This document shows, piece by piece, positions 26,957 to 35,233 of a stretch of DNA of 46,315 bases; within the stretch, counting starts at the first letter, position 1, and each line of letters begins with the position of its first letter. Both the position numbers and the translations under genes were made by a program. The notes under the pieces were generated by a model. That model worked only from the letters and a program-made list of their open reading frames with translations, was not told the DNA's origin and searched no databases. The DNA is from an uncultured Nitrospira sp. (GTDB lineage: Bacteria; Nitrospirota; Nitrospiria; Nitrospirales; Nitrospiraceae). The stretch lies in assembly GCA_902500995.1 (NCBI GenBank), contig CABVSR010000026.1, forward strand, positions 10,762 to 57,076, in the 5' to 3' direction.

Positions 26957-27039
26957 GGTCCTCGTCCTCTCCGATCGTTCCTTCATAACATCCCTGCGCT
27001 CACTGATCGCCCCGAATAGGCTTACCATACTTCGACTGC

Positions 27040-28596
27040 TCAACGCTTCTTGTCAAAACCGGAATCCCGCCACTTCTCCAGCAGAGCAATCCGCCGCTCC
27101 AACTGGGCGATGGTCGCCTGATCGACGCGGCCGCCGGTCCGCTTGATCAATTCCGCGTTGAGTTGCCGATGATCCATGCCGCACTTTCTCGCCACGGCCC
27201 CAACCAGGAGCCGGTGTTTGTCCCGTAAGAGGTTCTTCTGATCGTGGAGCGCCACTGCCGGTTCTGGTTGCCCCTTCCCCGTTCCTGAGGGCTCACCGTC
27301 ATCCGCGCCGATCAAGGCGTCGAGTCGCGCCACACCATTGAGCGGAACATATTCTTTCAGTGACGTCGCCGCCGTCCCGAACAGCGTCCGCTGCACAGCC
27401 GGCATGATCTCCTCGAGCACGTGATCGCGCTCGACCTTGATCCGCTTGGCATAATGCACCAGTGTGGCGTCCTTCGGCAGGTAGAGCCAGGCCCGTTGCG
27501 GTCTCGGCACTTTCTCCTGCATCCGCACAAAGCGCCCGACGACCTGGCGAAAATACATTTCCGTCAACACGTTGGTCGCGTACACCCCGACCCGGAGGCG
27601 CGGGATATCGACACCTTCACTCACCATGTTCACCGCCACCAACCATTGCTGCGTTTTATGATGGGCAAAGGTTTCGATCGTCTTCGAGGCGGAGGGATCG
27701 TCTGACACGGCGACCAGCGCGCGCGTCCCGGTGAGGCGATGCACCAGATCAGCCACCTGCCGCGCATGGTCCTGATTCATAGCCACGATCAGGCCGCCCG
27801 CGTCCGCCTGCTCCTGCTTTCGCAGACGCTGCAACTCGGCATGCGCGTCGCCCAACACCGGACCCAGCCAGGTTTCCTGGAGCAACGCGGTCTTGAGCCG
27901 CTCGCGCTGCCGCTCGAAGGTCAGCCCGTCTTCGAACGTGGCCCGGTGCTCGCGCCCGTCGGATAACCAGGTGAGTTCTCCCTCATAACTGGGAAACAGA
28001 ATTGGACGGCACACGCCGTCGCGGATGGAATGCGAATAGCCATAGGTAAAATCCGCCTGGCTTTCGCCCTGCTCGTACCGTACGAACGGAATGGGATTAT
28101 TGTCCGACCGGAACGGCGTGCCCGACAGGGCCAGACGGAACACGGCCTCACCGAACGATTCACGCAGCGCCTTGCCCCAGTCTTTCCCGTCTCCGGCATG
28201 GTGCAACTCATCGAGAATCACCAGGGTCTTCCGGTTACGGCAGGCGCGCCGGAAGACATCCGGCGCAAGGCAGACCTGCTGATAGGTCACCACCGCGCCG
28301 TGATAATCCCGCGCTTCGCAGGCCTGTTCATTGGACAAGGCCGGATCCAGTTGAATGCCCGCCTGCCCTGCCGCCGCAGCCCACTGCGTGCGCAGATGAT
28401 TCGTCGGGCAGACCACGAGGACACGGCTGGCGGCGCGCGCTGCCAGATAATGATGGGCGATCCGCAAGGCAAAGCGCGTTTTTCCCGCCGCCGGCGTCGC
28501 CGTCACGAGATAATCTTCGCGCGTCTGCGCCAACACATCGGCCACTGCACGCGCCTGCCAGTCGCGCAACGCAGCTGTCCAAGGACGAACGTTCAC
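27040..28596 (-). CDS. DEAD/DEAH-type superfamily 2 helicase
   Basis: Protein of 518 aa starting at a GTG (28596) behind GAGGCGGGG. SF2 motifs are intact: motif I TPAAGKT (34-40), motif Ia VVCPTNHLRTQW (about 61-72), motif II DELHH (129-133), motif III SGTPFRSD (158-165), motif V VSEGVDIP and motif VI RQVVGRFVRM. This resembles the ResIII/XPB-like helicases of restriction and phage-defence loci rather than DEAD-box RNA helicases. The last ~100 residues are an extra helical C-terminal domain (KCGMDHRQLNAELIKR, QLERRIALLEKW). ATP-dependent DNA translocation is expected. No nuclease or methylase partner is adjacent; the pseudo-AAA gene follows on the same strand. Confidence 0.88.
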   Translation of the reverse strand: MNVRPWTAALRDWQARAVADVLAQTREDYLVTATPAAGKTRFALRIAHHYLAARAASRVLVVCPTNHLRTQWAAAAGQAGIQLDPALSNEQACEARDYHGAVVTYQQVCLAPDVFRRACRNRKTLVILDELHHAGDGKDWGKALRESFGEAVFRLALSGTPFRSDNNPIPFVRYEQGESQADFTYGYSHSIRDGVCRPILFPSYEGELTWLSDGREHRATFEDGLTFERQRERLKTALLQETWLGPVLGDAHAELQRLRKQEQADAGGLIVAMNQDHARQVADLVHRLTGTRALVAVSDDPSASKTIETFAHHKTQQWLVAVNMVSEGVDIPRLRVGVYATNVLTEMYFRQVVGRFVRMQEKVPRPQRAWLYLPKDATLVHYAKRIKVERDHVLEEIMPAVQRTLFGTAATSLKEYVPLNGVARLDALIGADDGEPSGTGKGQPEPAVALHDQKNLLRDKHRLLVGAVARKCGMDHRQLNAELIKRTGGRVDQATIAQLERRIALLEKWRDSGFDKKR

Positions 28597-28645
28597 CCCC
28601 GCCTCATTTCACCGTGATCATCTCGTGTACACATGGGAATGGCGA

Positions 28646-30103
28646 TCAGACGTGCGGCGCATGACCCGGCACAGGTTGGGCGGACAGCGGTGTTGCGATA
28701 TGTTCGAGGGATCGCCCTTCGGCCTTCACCCCTAACCACAACTCCACGATGGCACCGGTCAGCATCATCCCGGCTCCCAGCAGATATCCATACCAGACAC
28801 TTTCGGCCGACGTTTCGATCAGCTTACCGTATAACCAGGGGGCCGCGATGCCCGCGCCCTGGGCCACGACGAAAAAGAATGCGATGGCCATCGCGCGTAT
28901 TTCCATCGGAAAAATCTCGCTCACGGTCAGATAGGCGGCGCTCGCACCGGCGGAAGCAAAAAAGAAAATGGCCGACCAGGCCACGGTTTGCGTCACAGAG
29001 GTGAATGCGCCCTGCACGAATAGATAGCCGGTCGCCGCCAGCAAACATCCGGCGACCGCGTAGGTGAAGCTGATCATCTGCTTGCGGCCGATGGTATCGA
29101 AAAACCGGCCCAGCAACAAGGGGCCGAGAAAGTTGCCGATCGCAAACGGCACGATGTACCACCCGATGCGGTGCGTCGGCACGGCGTAGAATGTGGTCAG
29201 CACGAACGGATAGGTGAAGGAAATCGCGTTGTACATGAACGATTGCGTCACCATCAGCACAATCCCCAAGGAGGTGCGGCGGGGATAGGCCGTGAACAAT
29301 TCCCGCGCGACCGTGGCCAGGGTGGCATGCTCGCCGCGGCGGATGGTGATCGATCCCTCGGCCGACGGCAGCGACGCGAGTCGTTCATCGCGCATGATTT
29401 GCGCTTCGATGCCGGAGACGATCTGCTCCGCCTCCGCCACACTGCCGTGAGTCATCAGCCAGCGCGGGCTCTCCGGAACGATCCGTCTCACGAGCAAAAT
29501 CCCGACGCCCAGCACCGCCCCCAACCCGAAGCAGAGACGCCAGCCCAAATATTCGGGAATGACCAGCGGGTCCAACAGCAGGATCGTCAACAGCGCGCCG
29601 GCAGCGCTGCCCAGCCACCAACTTCCATTAATCGCCAGATCGGTGTGCCCGCGCCTGCGGGCCGGAATCAGTTCATCGATGGCGGAATTGATCGCCGCGT
29701 ATTCGCCGCCGATGCCGGCGCCGGTCAAAAAACGAAAACACATGAAACTCCAGAGATCCCACGAAAACGCCGTCAATACGGTCGCGGCCAGGTACAGCAT
29801 CAACGTGAACATGAACCACTTCTTCCGCCCCTGCCTGTCCGTGAGGTAGGAGAAAACCATGGCGCCCACCACCGACCCGGTCAAATAGGCCGAGGCCGTG
29901 AGTCCGACTTCCGAGGCCGTCAAATGTAAGGTGGTGACATGCGTCAGGACCGGGCCGAGCGCAGCCACAATGGACACTTCGAGTCCATCCAGAATCCAGG
30001 TGACGCCCAACGCCGTGACCACCAACCAATGCCAGCGCGACCAGGGCAGGCGGTCCATACGTTGCGGAATGCTGGTTGCGACAGGAATATCTGAGGCGGG
30101 CAT
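28646..30103 (-). CDS. MFS transporter (sugar/organic-acid porter type)
   Basis: Inner-membrane carrier of 485 aa with twelve predicted helices. The family loop motif is YLTDRQGRKKW at about residues 87-97, the conserved GAGIGGEYAAINS lies in helix 4-5 and the PESPRWL motif is at about 215. These mark the SHS/sugar-porter branch of the major facilitator superfamily, together with a large central loop carrying Glu-rich helices. Probably proton-coupled uptake of an organic acid, sugar or aromatic acid; substrate not predictable. Transcribed alone, between the SF2 and DEAD-box helicases. Confidence 0.88.
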   Translation of the reverse strand: MPASDIPVATSIPQRMDRLPWSRWHWLVVTALGVTWILDGLEVSIVAALGPVLTHVTTLHLTASEVGLTASAYLTGSVVGAMVFSYLTDRQGRKKWFMFTLMLYLAATVLTAFSWDLWSFMCFRFLTGAGIGGEYAAINSAIDELIPARRRGHTDLAINGSWWLGSAAGALLTILLLDPLVIPEYLGWRLCFGLGAVLGVGILLVRRIVPESPRWLMTHGSVAEAEQIVSGIEAQIMRDERLASLPSAEGSITIRRGEHATLATVARELFTAYPRRTSLGIVLMVTQSFMYNAISFTYPFVLTTFYAVPTHRIGWYIVPFAIGNFLGPLLLGRFFDTIGRKQMISFTYAVAGCLLAATGYLFVQGAFTSVTQTVAWSAIFFFASAGASAAYLTVSEIFPMEIRAMAIAFFFVVAQGAGIAAPWLYGKLIETSAESVWYGYLLGAGMMLTGAIVELWLGVKAEGRSLEHIATPLSAQPVPGHAPHV

Positions 30104-30318
30104 GCCGTGATCGTACCATTAACAAGTGGGATGCCGGCCTATTGAATTCCCTGGCGATGGAGGGTTCCAGTGAGGCGAGACACTGTGAGGTGTTGGGCAA
30201 GTCGGAATGGCAAGTGTTCGAACGAGGAAACGACAAGGTGACCGGGCCCTGAGATTGCGCAGGACTGGACGCCCTGACCATCCACAGGAGCCCGAGACGA
30301 CGACCCGGCCAGAAGCCT

Positions 30319-32046
30319 TCAGTCCCGGAACAATCTCACCGCGACCTTCTGCCCCTTGATGCGCGTCCGGCCCAAGGATTCGATGATTTGCCGGGCCGCT
30401 TCTTCCTGCACATCCACCAGGGAGAATCGCTCTTCGACTTCAATCGCGCCGATCATCCGGGACGGTACACCCGCCTCATTGGCAATGGCGCCGACCAGAT
30501 CGCCCGGTCTGATGCCGGCGGCCCGTCCCGCGCCGATATACACACGCACGGTTCCGGCCGCCCGGCCGCCGCGGCCCGGAGCGCTCCGAGGCGTCCGCCC
30601 GCGATCTCCCTGCGCCGCCGATCCGTAGGCAGGCCGCGCCGAACGGTACGGCTCCGGCGCTCGCATCTGCACGGTAGGGATTTCTTCTTCTTCCCGGTTG
30701 CCGCCATGCGCCCCATAGACCAACTTGATGGCCGCCGCGGCAATATCGGCCGGCTCGGCGGATGTGGACAACGCGTCCACCACACGGCGGAAATCTTCGA
30801 GTCCACCAGCCTGCAAAGTCTCTTGGATCGATGCCTTCGTGCGCTCCAGCCGCTTCGCCAACAGGTCCCCGAGCGAGGGCACCGGCGCGATGGTGATGCG
30901 CGCCTTCGTGTGCTGCTCAACGGCGCGCAGCAAACGTTGCTCCCGCGGCTCGACAATGGTCATCGCCGCACCTTCACGCCCGGCCCGACCGGTACGCCCG
31001 ATCCGATGCACGTAGACCTCCAGCGAGGAGGGCAAATCGTAGTTGATCACGTGCGAGACAGATGGAATATCCAAACCGCGCGCCGCCACGTCGGTCGCGA
31101 CGAGGAGTTCGGTCTGCCCGGAGCGAAAGGCTTGCATCACGCGATCACGTTGCACCTGGCTCATACCGCCATGAATGGCCTCTGCCCGGTACCCGCGACT
31201 ATTCAGCGCCGACGTCACTTCATCGACCTCCAGCCGGGTCCGGCAAAACACAAGCGCCGACTTGGGCATGGCGATGTCCAACACACGCGCGAGGGCCGAC
31301 ACCTTGTGCTGTCGGGCCACCACATAGGCCGTCTGTTGCACGCGCGGAGCGACGCCGGCTTTCACCGGTTCACGCGCAATCGTGACTTCGGTCGGATCTT
31401 TCAGATGCCGGCGCGCGATGGAGGCAATTCGCGGCGGCATGGTGGCCGAGAACAAGGCGGTTTGTTTCGTGGCCGGAGTTTCCTCAAGGATCGCGTCGAG
31501 ATCGTCGGCGAAGCCCATGTCGAGCATTTCGTCCGCCTCGTCCAACACCACCACCTGTAGATCGGCCAACTTCAAAGTCTTACGGCGGAGATGATCCAAC
31601 GCCCGGCCTGGCGTCGCCACGATGACTTCCACTCCGCGCCGGAGCGCCTGCAATTGCGGTCCCATCGCCTGGCCGCCGTACAAGGCCAGCACCCCGATCC
31701 GCAACTCCTTGCCGTACCGCTGCACCGCTTCGCTGACCTGCACGGCCAATTCGCGAGTCGGCACCAGCACCAACGCCGTCGGCCGCTGACGTGGACCATG
31801 GGCGATCCGCTGCAGAAGCGGCAAGGCGAACGCCGCCGTTTTTCCGGTTCCGGTGGCGGCCTGTCCCAGCAGGTCTCGCCCTTCCAACAACGGAGGAATG
31901 GCTTCGCGTTGAATCGGGGTCGGCTCTTCGTAGCCCAGCGCTTCAAGCGTGGTCAACAACGAGGCTTCCAATCCCAGCGCGGCAAAGCCGGGGGAAAATC
32001 CCTTGGCGGCCGGCTCTGCCGGCGATGGCGTCGTGGTGTGTTTCAT
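30319..32046 (-). CDS. deaD: DEAD-box ATP-dependent RNA helicase
   Basis: RNA helicase of 575 aa. The Q motif is YEEPTPIQREAI, motif I ATGTGKT is at residues 64-70, motif Ia VPTREL at about 95-100, motif II DEAD at 169-172, motif III SAT at 200-202 and motif VI HRIGRTGRAG near 345. After an Arg/Gly/Pro-rich linker comes a C-terminal DbpA/CsdA-type RNA-binding domain (VRVYIGAGRAAGIRPGDLVGAI through QKVAVRLF). Members remodel ribosomal and structured RNA, often in the cold. The bases just before ATG 32046 are CCCCTCCTC, which is the opposite of a Shine-Dalgarno sequence, so initiation may rely on another feature. Confidence 0.93.
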   Translation of the reverse strand: MKHTTTPSPAEPAAKGFSPGFAALGLEASLLTTLEALGYEEPTPIQREAIPPLLEGRDLLGQAATGTGKTAAFALPLLQRIAHGPRQRPTALVLVPTRELAVQVSEAVQRYGKELRIGVLALYGGQAMGPQLQALRRGVEVIVATPGRALDHLRRKTLKLADLQVVVLDEADEMLDMGFADDLDAILEETPATKQTALFSATMPPRIASIARRHLKDPTEVTIAREPVKAGVAPRVQQTAYVVARQHKVSALARVLDIAMPKSALVFCRTRLEVDEVTSALNSRGYRAEAIHGGMSQVQRDRVMQAFRSGQTELLVATDVAARGLDIPSVSHVINYDLPSSLEVYVHRIGRTGRAGREGAAMTIVEPREQRLLRAVEQHTKARITIAPVPSLGDLLAKRLERTKASIQETLQAGGLEDFRRVVDALSTSAEPADIAAAAIKLVYGAHGGNREEEEIPTVQMRAPEPYRSARPAYGSAAQGDRGRTPRSAPGRGGRAAGTVRVYIGAGRAAGIRPGDLVGAIANEAGVPSRMIGAIEVEERFSLVDVQEEAARQIIESLGRTRIKGQKVAVRLFRD

Positions 32047-32078
32047 GAGGAGGGGCTAAACCTTTCTTCGTGATCCTA

Positions 32079-32204
32079 GCAGGCCGGTGACAACGGCCCT
32101 CAGTGGCGTTCTCGCGGCGCTCAGACACTCCACGTACCGCAGCGGGTACGCGTCGCATCTTCGCTGGCTGCGGACTTGCTGAATGACCCTTCTCAACGGC
32201 CTGC
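32079..32204. mobile_element. MITE-like element, 126 bp, second copy of the 26219 family
   Basis: Left end GCAGGCCGGTGACAACGGCC (from 32079) and right end, inverted (GCAGGCCGTTGAGAAGGGTC as reverse complement, from 32204), form imperfect ~25-bp terminal repeats. The internal order GTGGCGTTCTCGC, ACGTACC-GCAGC-GGGTACGC, CTGCGGACTTGCTGAA matches the element at 26219-26342 module for module though the ends have diverged. It lies in the leader of the deaD-like gene, upstream of its start. Confidence 0.65.
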
Positions 32205-32276
32205 GAGTGGGTCCGGCATGTCCGTAACTGGCCGAGGGCTTATACGAGACGTCTTACACAGTTTGTTCACCACCCG

Positions 32277-32963
32277 CTAGCTGTTCATGCTGGCAGGCCA
32301 CATAAATTCCAATTCGGGAAACTTTGCCTTGTAATCGTCGTGGCTGGCGTGGATGACCTTGATGGCTTCGTCGCGGCCATACATGCTCGTAATCTCCACC
32401 TTGTTGTGCTGGGTGGAGCCCGGCGCCTGTTTGTACGTCAGGAAATAATGCTGCAACCGATCGAGCAGGGTCGTGGGACATTCCTTGAGATCGGTCAACG
32501 AGCCATAGACGGCATCGTCTCGCATCACCGCGATGATCTTGTCGTCCGCTTCGCCCCCGTCCGCCATGCTGAACCCGCCGATCGGCCGGGCCGTCAGCAA
32601 AATATCGCTGTGGGGAATCGCCTTCTCGGTCAGGACGCAGATATCGAGCGGATCGCCGTCGCCGATCATGTCCGGCCGACCCGCGCGCGCGGCGAACAAC
32701 CTGGCCACCTGCTCACCGCAAAAGGTCTGCGGGATCAACCCGTAATACACGGGACAAAAGTTGGAGAATCGCTGGGGACGGTCGACCTTGAGAAAGCCGG
32801 TCGCCTTATCCACCTCATATTTCACCGTATCGCTGGGTACGATTTCGATATAGGCCGTCACCAGATCCGGGGCCTGGTCCCCCATGGACACCCCGTGCCA
32901 GGGGTGCGCCTTGAACATCAGGCTCATCAATCGCCGCGCCGCATCGATTTCCTTCTTACTCAT
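32277..32963 (-). CDS. ppa: Inorganic pyrophosphatase, family I
   Basis: Soluble pyrophosphatase of 228 aa. The signature GDGDPLDICVL with Asp102, Asp104 and Asp107 lies at about 101-111; the substrate-binding KYEVDKATGFLKVDRP is at 48-63, and YYGLIPQTF follows. Hydrolyses PPi to two phosphates with Mg2+ and pulls biosynthetic reactions forward. Longer than the E. coli enzyme (about 176 aa), chiefly by a ~30-residue N-terminal extension and a C-terminal helix. GGAG precedes the ATG by four bases. Its leader contains the inverted repeat at 33048-33067 and the structured segment further upstream. Confidence 0.95.
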   Translation of the reverse strand: MSKKEIDAARRLMSLMFKAHPWHGVSMGDQAPDLVTAYIEIVPSDTVKYEVDKATGFLKVDRPQRFSNFCPVYYGLIPQTFCGEQVARLFAARAGRPDMIGDGDPLDICVLTEKAIPHSDILLTARPIGGFSMADGGEADDKIIAVMRDDAVYGSLTDLKECPTTLLDRLQHYFLTYKQAPGSTQHNKVEITSMYGRDEAIKVIHASHDDYKAKFPELEFMWPASMNS

Positions 32964-33047
32964 CCTGCTCCGGTCCTCCTATACATGCCTTCGGAATTGA
33001 CGGTCTGACGATCGTACGATCCGGCAGGGTCCGCATAAATTCGATGA

Positions 33048-33067
33048 CATGCCCGTAATCGGGCATG
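33048..33067. repeat. Perfect inverted repeat in the ppa leader
   Basis: CATGCCCG (33048-33055), loop TAAT, CGGGCATG (33060-33067): an 8-bp perfect stem about 85 nt before the ppa ATG on the minus strand. It may be an operator or attenuator-like hairpin. There is no T tract after it. Confidence 0.45.
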
Positions 33068-33130
33068 GGTATGGGCTAGAGAAACAGGTAGCTTATAACA
33101 CATCGGACACGAATGAAACAGGAGGCGGCC

Positions 33131-33253
33131 TCTCGCAACTCCGGAATCTCAGCCTGACGAGAAAGGGCATCCCGTAGGCTTCACCCCGAACTGCAGCTCC
33201 CGTGGCGGCGAATCGCCTGGGTGCGAGCCGGTGGCACGGAGGGTCCTGAGACC
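33131..33253. ncRNA. Candidate structured RNA with possible pseudoknot
   Basis: By-eye pairing, written for the plus strand: TCTCG 33131-33135 with CGAGA 33158-33162; GGC..CACCC 33177-33186 with GGGTG..GCC 33219-33229; CTCC(C)GTG 33197-33204 with CACGGAG 33235-33241, which crosses the previous helix and so makes a pseudoknot; a GGCG-AAT-CGCC hairpin (33207-33217) nested inside; and GGTC-CTGA-GACC at 33242-33253. The minus strand would fold similarly. No known riboswitch class was recognised. If on the minus strand it is in the leader of ppa. High GC makes chance pairing easy, so this is tentative. Confidence 0.3.
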
Positions 33254-33285
33254 GGATGATGGTGGAGGCGCCGAGCGGCGGGCAA

Positions 33286-33310
33286 CCGGCAACGGTGAAC
33301 CCGTTGCCGG
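33286..33310. terminator. Hairpin downstream of the barrel-protein gene
   Basis: CCGGCAACGG (33286-33295), loop TGAAC, CCGTTGCCGG (33301-33310): a perfect 10-bp stem 55 nt after the stop of the minus-strand gene ending at 33365. It looks like a terminator stem but has no U tract on either strand, so it is only a probable terminator. Confidence 0.4.
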
Positions 33311-33364
33311 CTGTTCGTATCGTGGTGAACCTACTCGCTAGAAAGTCTCGCGCCGGCCAACCGA

Positions 33365-33946
33365 TTAGAAGGTGTGCCGCACTCCGAAGATGAGGCCCAT
33401 GGTCGAGCCGTCACTGACGGGATGATTGCGCTTCCAGGCCGTTTCCATATTCAACATCAGGCCCTTGGGCGCGCTCGAAACCAGATTCGTCAACGCGTAG
33501 TCGATGCCGGCACCGACCCGCCAAGCGAAGGTGTCCTTCACATCTTTGGTATTGATGTTCACGCCAAGACCGGTCGTGAAGTAGGGAATGAAGTTGCCGA
33601 AATGCCCCGGACGATACTCGAGGTTCACCGGCAGGAGGGTAATGGTGTCGACGGACCCGCTGCGACCATCGATGCCATGGCTTTCCCACTCCAGCATCAT
33701 GCCCAGGCGAAACCACTTGTTCAGCCCGTACATCCCTTGAAAATTCAGCGCGGGGCCAACCGTCGACACGCCGGAGCTCTGCGTGGTGAAGCTCGGGCCC
33801 ACGCGGAAGCCGGTGGTGATCCTTCCTTCTTCGGCCATTCCCTCGTGCACCCACTCGGCCGCCTGAGAACGAACAGGGGCAACACTCATCAGCACCGCCA
33901 ACACCATCGCACCGCCCAGTACACACCGTTCACGAATCCTTCGCAT
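33365..33946 (-). CDS. Outer-membrane beta-barrel protein
   Basis: Protein of 193 aa with a strong AGAGGAGG before ATG 33946. A signal peptide (cleaved near VRSQA-AEW) is followed by alternating-hydrophobicity strands (RITTGFRVGPSFTT, WFRLGMMLEWES, FGNFIPYFTTGLGVNI, GLMLNMETAWKRN) and a C-terminal GVRHTF, the terminal Phe recognised by the BAM complex. Size and strand count fit an 8-stranded OmpA/OmpW-like barrel. No known substrate. Divergent from the di-haem cytochrome gene at 34250. Confidence 0.85.
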   Translation of the reverse strand: MRRIRERCVLGGAMVLAVLMSVAPVRSQAAEWVHEGMAEEGRITTGFRVGPSFTTQSSGVSTVGPALNFQGMYGLNKWFRLGMMLEWESHGIDGRSGSVDTITLLPVNLEYRPGHFGNFIPYFTTGLGVNINTKDVKDTFAWRVGAGIDYALTNLVSSAPKGLMLNMETAWKRNHPVSDGSTMGLIFGVRHTF

Positions 33947-34249
33947 ACCAATCCTCCTCTGATAATAAGATCACTGCGAACGGTGCACTCTAGGCAAGTG
34001 ACCATTTCGTTTTCAAGAAAAACTGTAGGATTTTGGGCAGGAAAATGGCGGCGGCGACTGTCGCAAGTTGAGACGCGAGGACCGGCCCACATAGGGAAAC
34101 AGGTGCAAACCATTAGTACGTAGTTTGGAGCCCACTCCTTCAGGAAAGAGACTTCCGGCTATCATGAAAGTCTTCTCCACCAGGCCTGGCACGACCCGGC
34201 CTCTGTGGATTATGATGCGGCAAAACACAGTCGTTGAGGAGCCAACCGG
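33947..34249. other. 303-bp divergent intergenic region
   Basis: Lies between the divergently transcribed barrel-protein and cytochrome genes and should carry both promoters. TATGAT at 34211-34216, 34 nt before the cytochrome ATG, is a plausible -10 but has no good -35. TGGCAC at 34187 lacks the partner TTGC of a sigma-54 promoter. GGCCTGG-CACGACC-CGGCC near 34183 is weakly palindromic. Nothing coding. Confidence 0.4.
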
Positions 34250-35074
34250 ATGGTCATCATGCCTAGAGCGTCACGTAGACATGCGGCTCGACGAGGTCGC
34301 CTGAGCACAGGGCTTATCTGCTTGGCCTGTATGTTCGTCGCATGCCTGTCGAATGTCGTGCCGTGGGCCGATGCTGCGTCCGAGATCAAGCCGGAGAACC
34401 GGCCTGCGGCGGCCGAACCGGGCCGGGAGATCTTCAACGGCAAGGGACTCTGCTCGACCTGCCACGGAGTCGACGGATACAGGGGGCAATTACCAGCAAC
34501 CCTGAGCCGGAACATCCGCGAGAATATCGCTCGCCTCAACCCTGCCCCGGCCGACCTGCGGCAGGCGGAGACGCTGACGCTGACCACCGACAAACAGCGA
34601 TTCGAGGCCATCCGGCACGGGCACCTCCGCACCGCCATGTATCCGCTTTCGAAGGAAACCTTGTCTGATGAAGAGATTCTGGCGTTGCTGCCGTATCTCG
34701 CCTCCATTCGCGGCACGGTTTCGCCGCCGGTTCCCGAGCCCGCCTCTCGCGCCCTCTTCAGCGGCGACGCGAAAAACGGGCGGCAGCTGTATCATGAACT
34801 CGGCGGCTGCGCCATGTGCCACGGCATCGAGGGGCATCTCGATCGGCGCCCTCCCACCTCGAAGGACTTGGCTAAACGACTGGACGCACTTCCTGCCCCT
34901 CCCGCGAATCTCCGCGACCCCGCCACGCTGAAGTCGCAAAACGACGAGGACCGTTATCGGTCCATCAAACTCGGGCATCCCGGCACAGCGATGTACCCGA
35001 AGACGCTCCTGCGAGACGAGGACATTCGTGACCTGGTCGCGTACCTGAACACGCTGCGCGACGCAGGCCGGTAA
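34250..35074 (+). CDS. Di-haem c-type cytochrome
   Basis: Periplasmic protein of 274 aa; ATG 34250 follows GAGGAG. A twin-arginine-free signal with a hydrophobic run (LICLACMFVACLS) ends before about residue 43. Two haem-c sites, CSTCH at 68-72 and CAMCH at 187-191, each lie in a duplicated cytochrome c domain; each domain ends with a HGH..TAMYP or GHPGTAMYP Met-ligand loop (Met at about 130 and again in the second domain) and a DEEI..L or DEDIRDLVAYL C-terminal helix. Electron carrier or sensor in the periplasm; Nitrospira use many such cytochromes in nitrite oxidation. Unlinked to an oxidase here. Confidence 0.92.
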   Translation: MVIMPRASRRHAARRGRLSTGLICLACMFVACLSNVVPWADAASEIKPENRPAAAEPGREIFNGKGLCSTCHGVDGYRGQLPATLSRNIRENIARLNPAPADLRQAETLTLTTDKQRFEAIRHGHLRTAMYPLSKETLSDEEILALLPYLASIRGTVSPPVPEPASRALFSGDAKNGRQLYHELGGCAMCHGIEGHLDRRPPTSKDLAKRLDALPAPPANLRDPATLKSQNDEDRYRSIKLGHPGTAMYPKTLLRDEDIRDLVAYLNTLRDAGR

Positions 35075-35233
35075 TTGAAGGGCTAGCGGAACAGAAAGAG
35101 AAAGAATGCCAGAGATGGCGGGAACGCTGCGCGGGAATGATGCGATAGGGATGGGCTCGCGGAGGCAGCGACCACCTGACGCACACTGAACGGCGGCCAC
35201 CACCCCCATGCCCTAGAGACCGTCCCGCGGGAA

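Larger units (their letters stand above)
32964..33364. other. 401-bp gap with palindromes and a candidate structured RNA
   Basis: No protein gene is supported. The interval holds a perfect CATGCCCG-TAAT-CGGGCATG inverted repeat, the possible structured RNA at 33131-33253 and a 10-bp stem hairpin at 33286-33310, each entered separately. It separates the minus-strand ppa and barrel-protein genes. Confidence 0.5.

Noticed and set aside
30388-31560. 390-aa plus-strand frame
   Set aside because: Antisense to the deaD-like helicase, whose nine motifs are intact. Gly/Arg/His-rich shadow.
33255-33280. Minus-strand CGCCTCCACCA resembling the 3' end of tmRNA
   Set aside because: No T-arm (TTCGA with pairing stem) precedes it and there is no matching acceptor 5' strand or tag peptide frame, so tmRNA is not supported.
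34187-34201. TGGCAC as a sigma-54 -24 element before the cytochrome gene
   Set aside because: The -12 partner (TTGC) is absent at the required spacing; the sequence there is GGCC-like.
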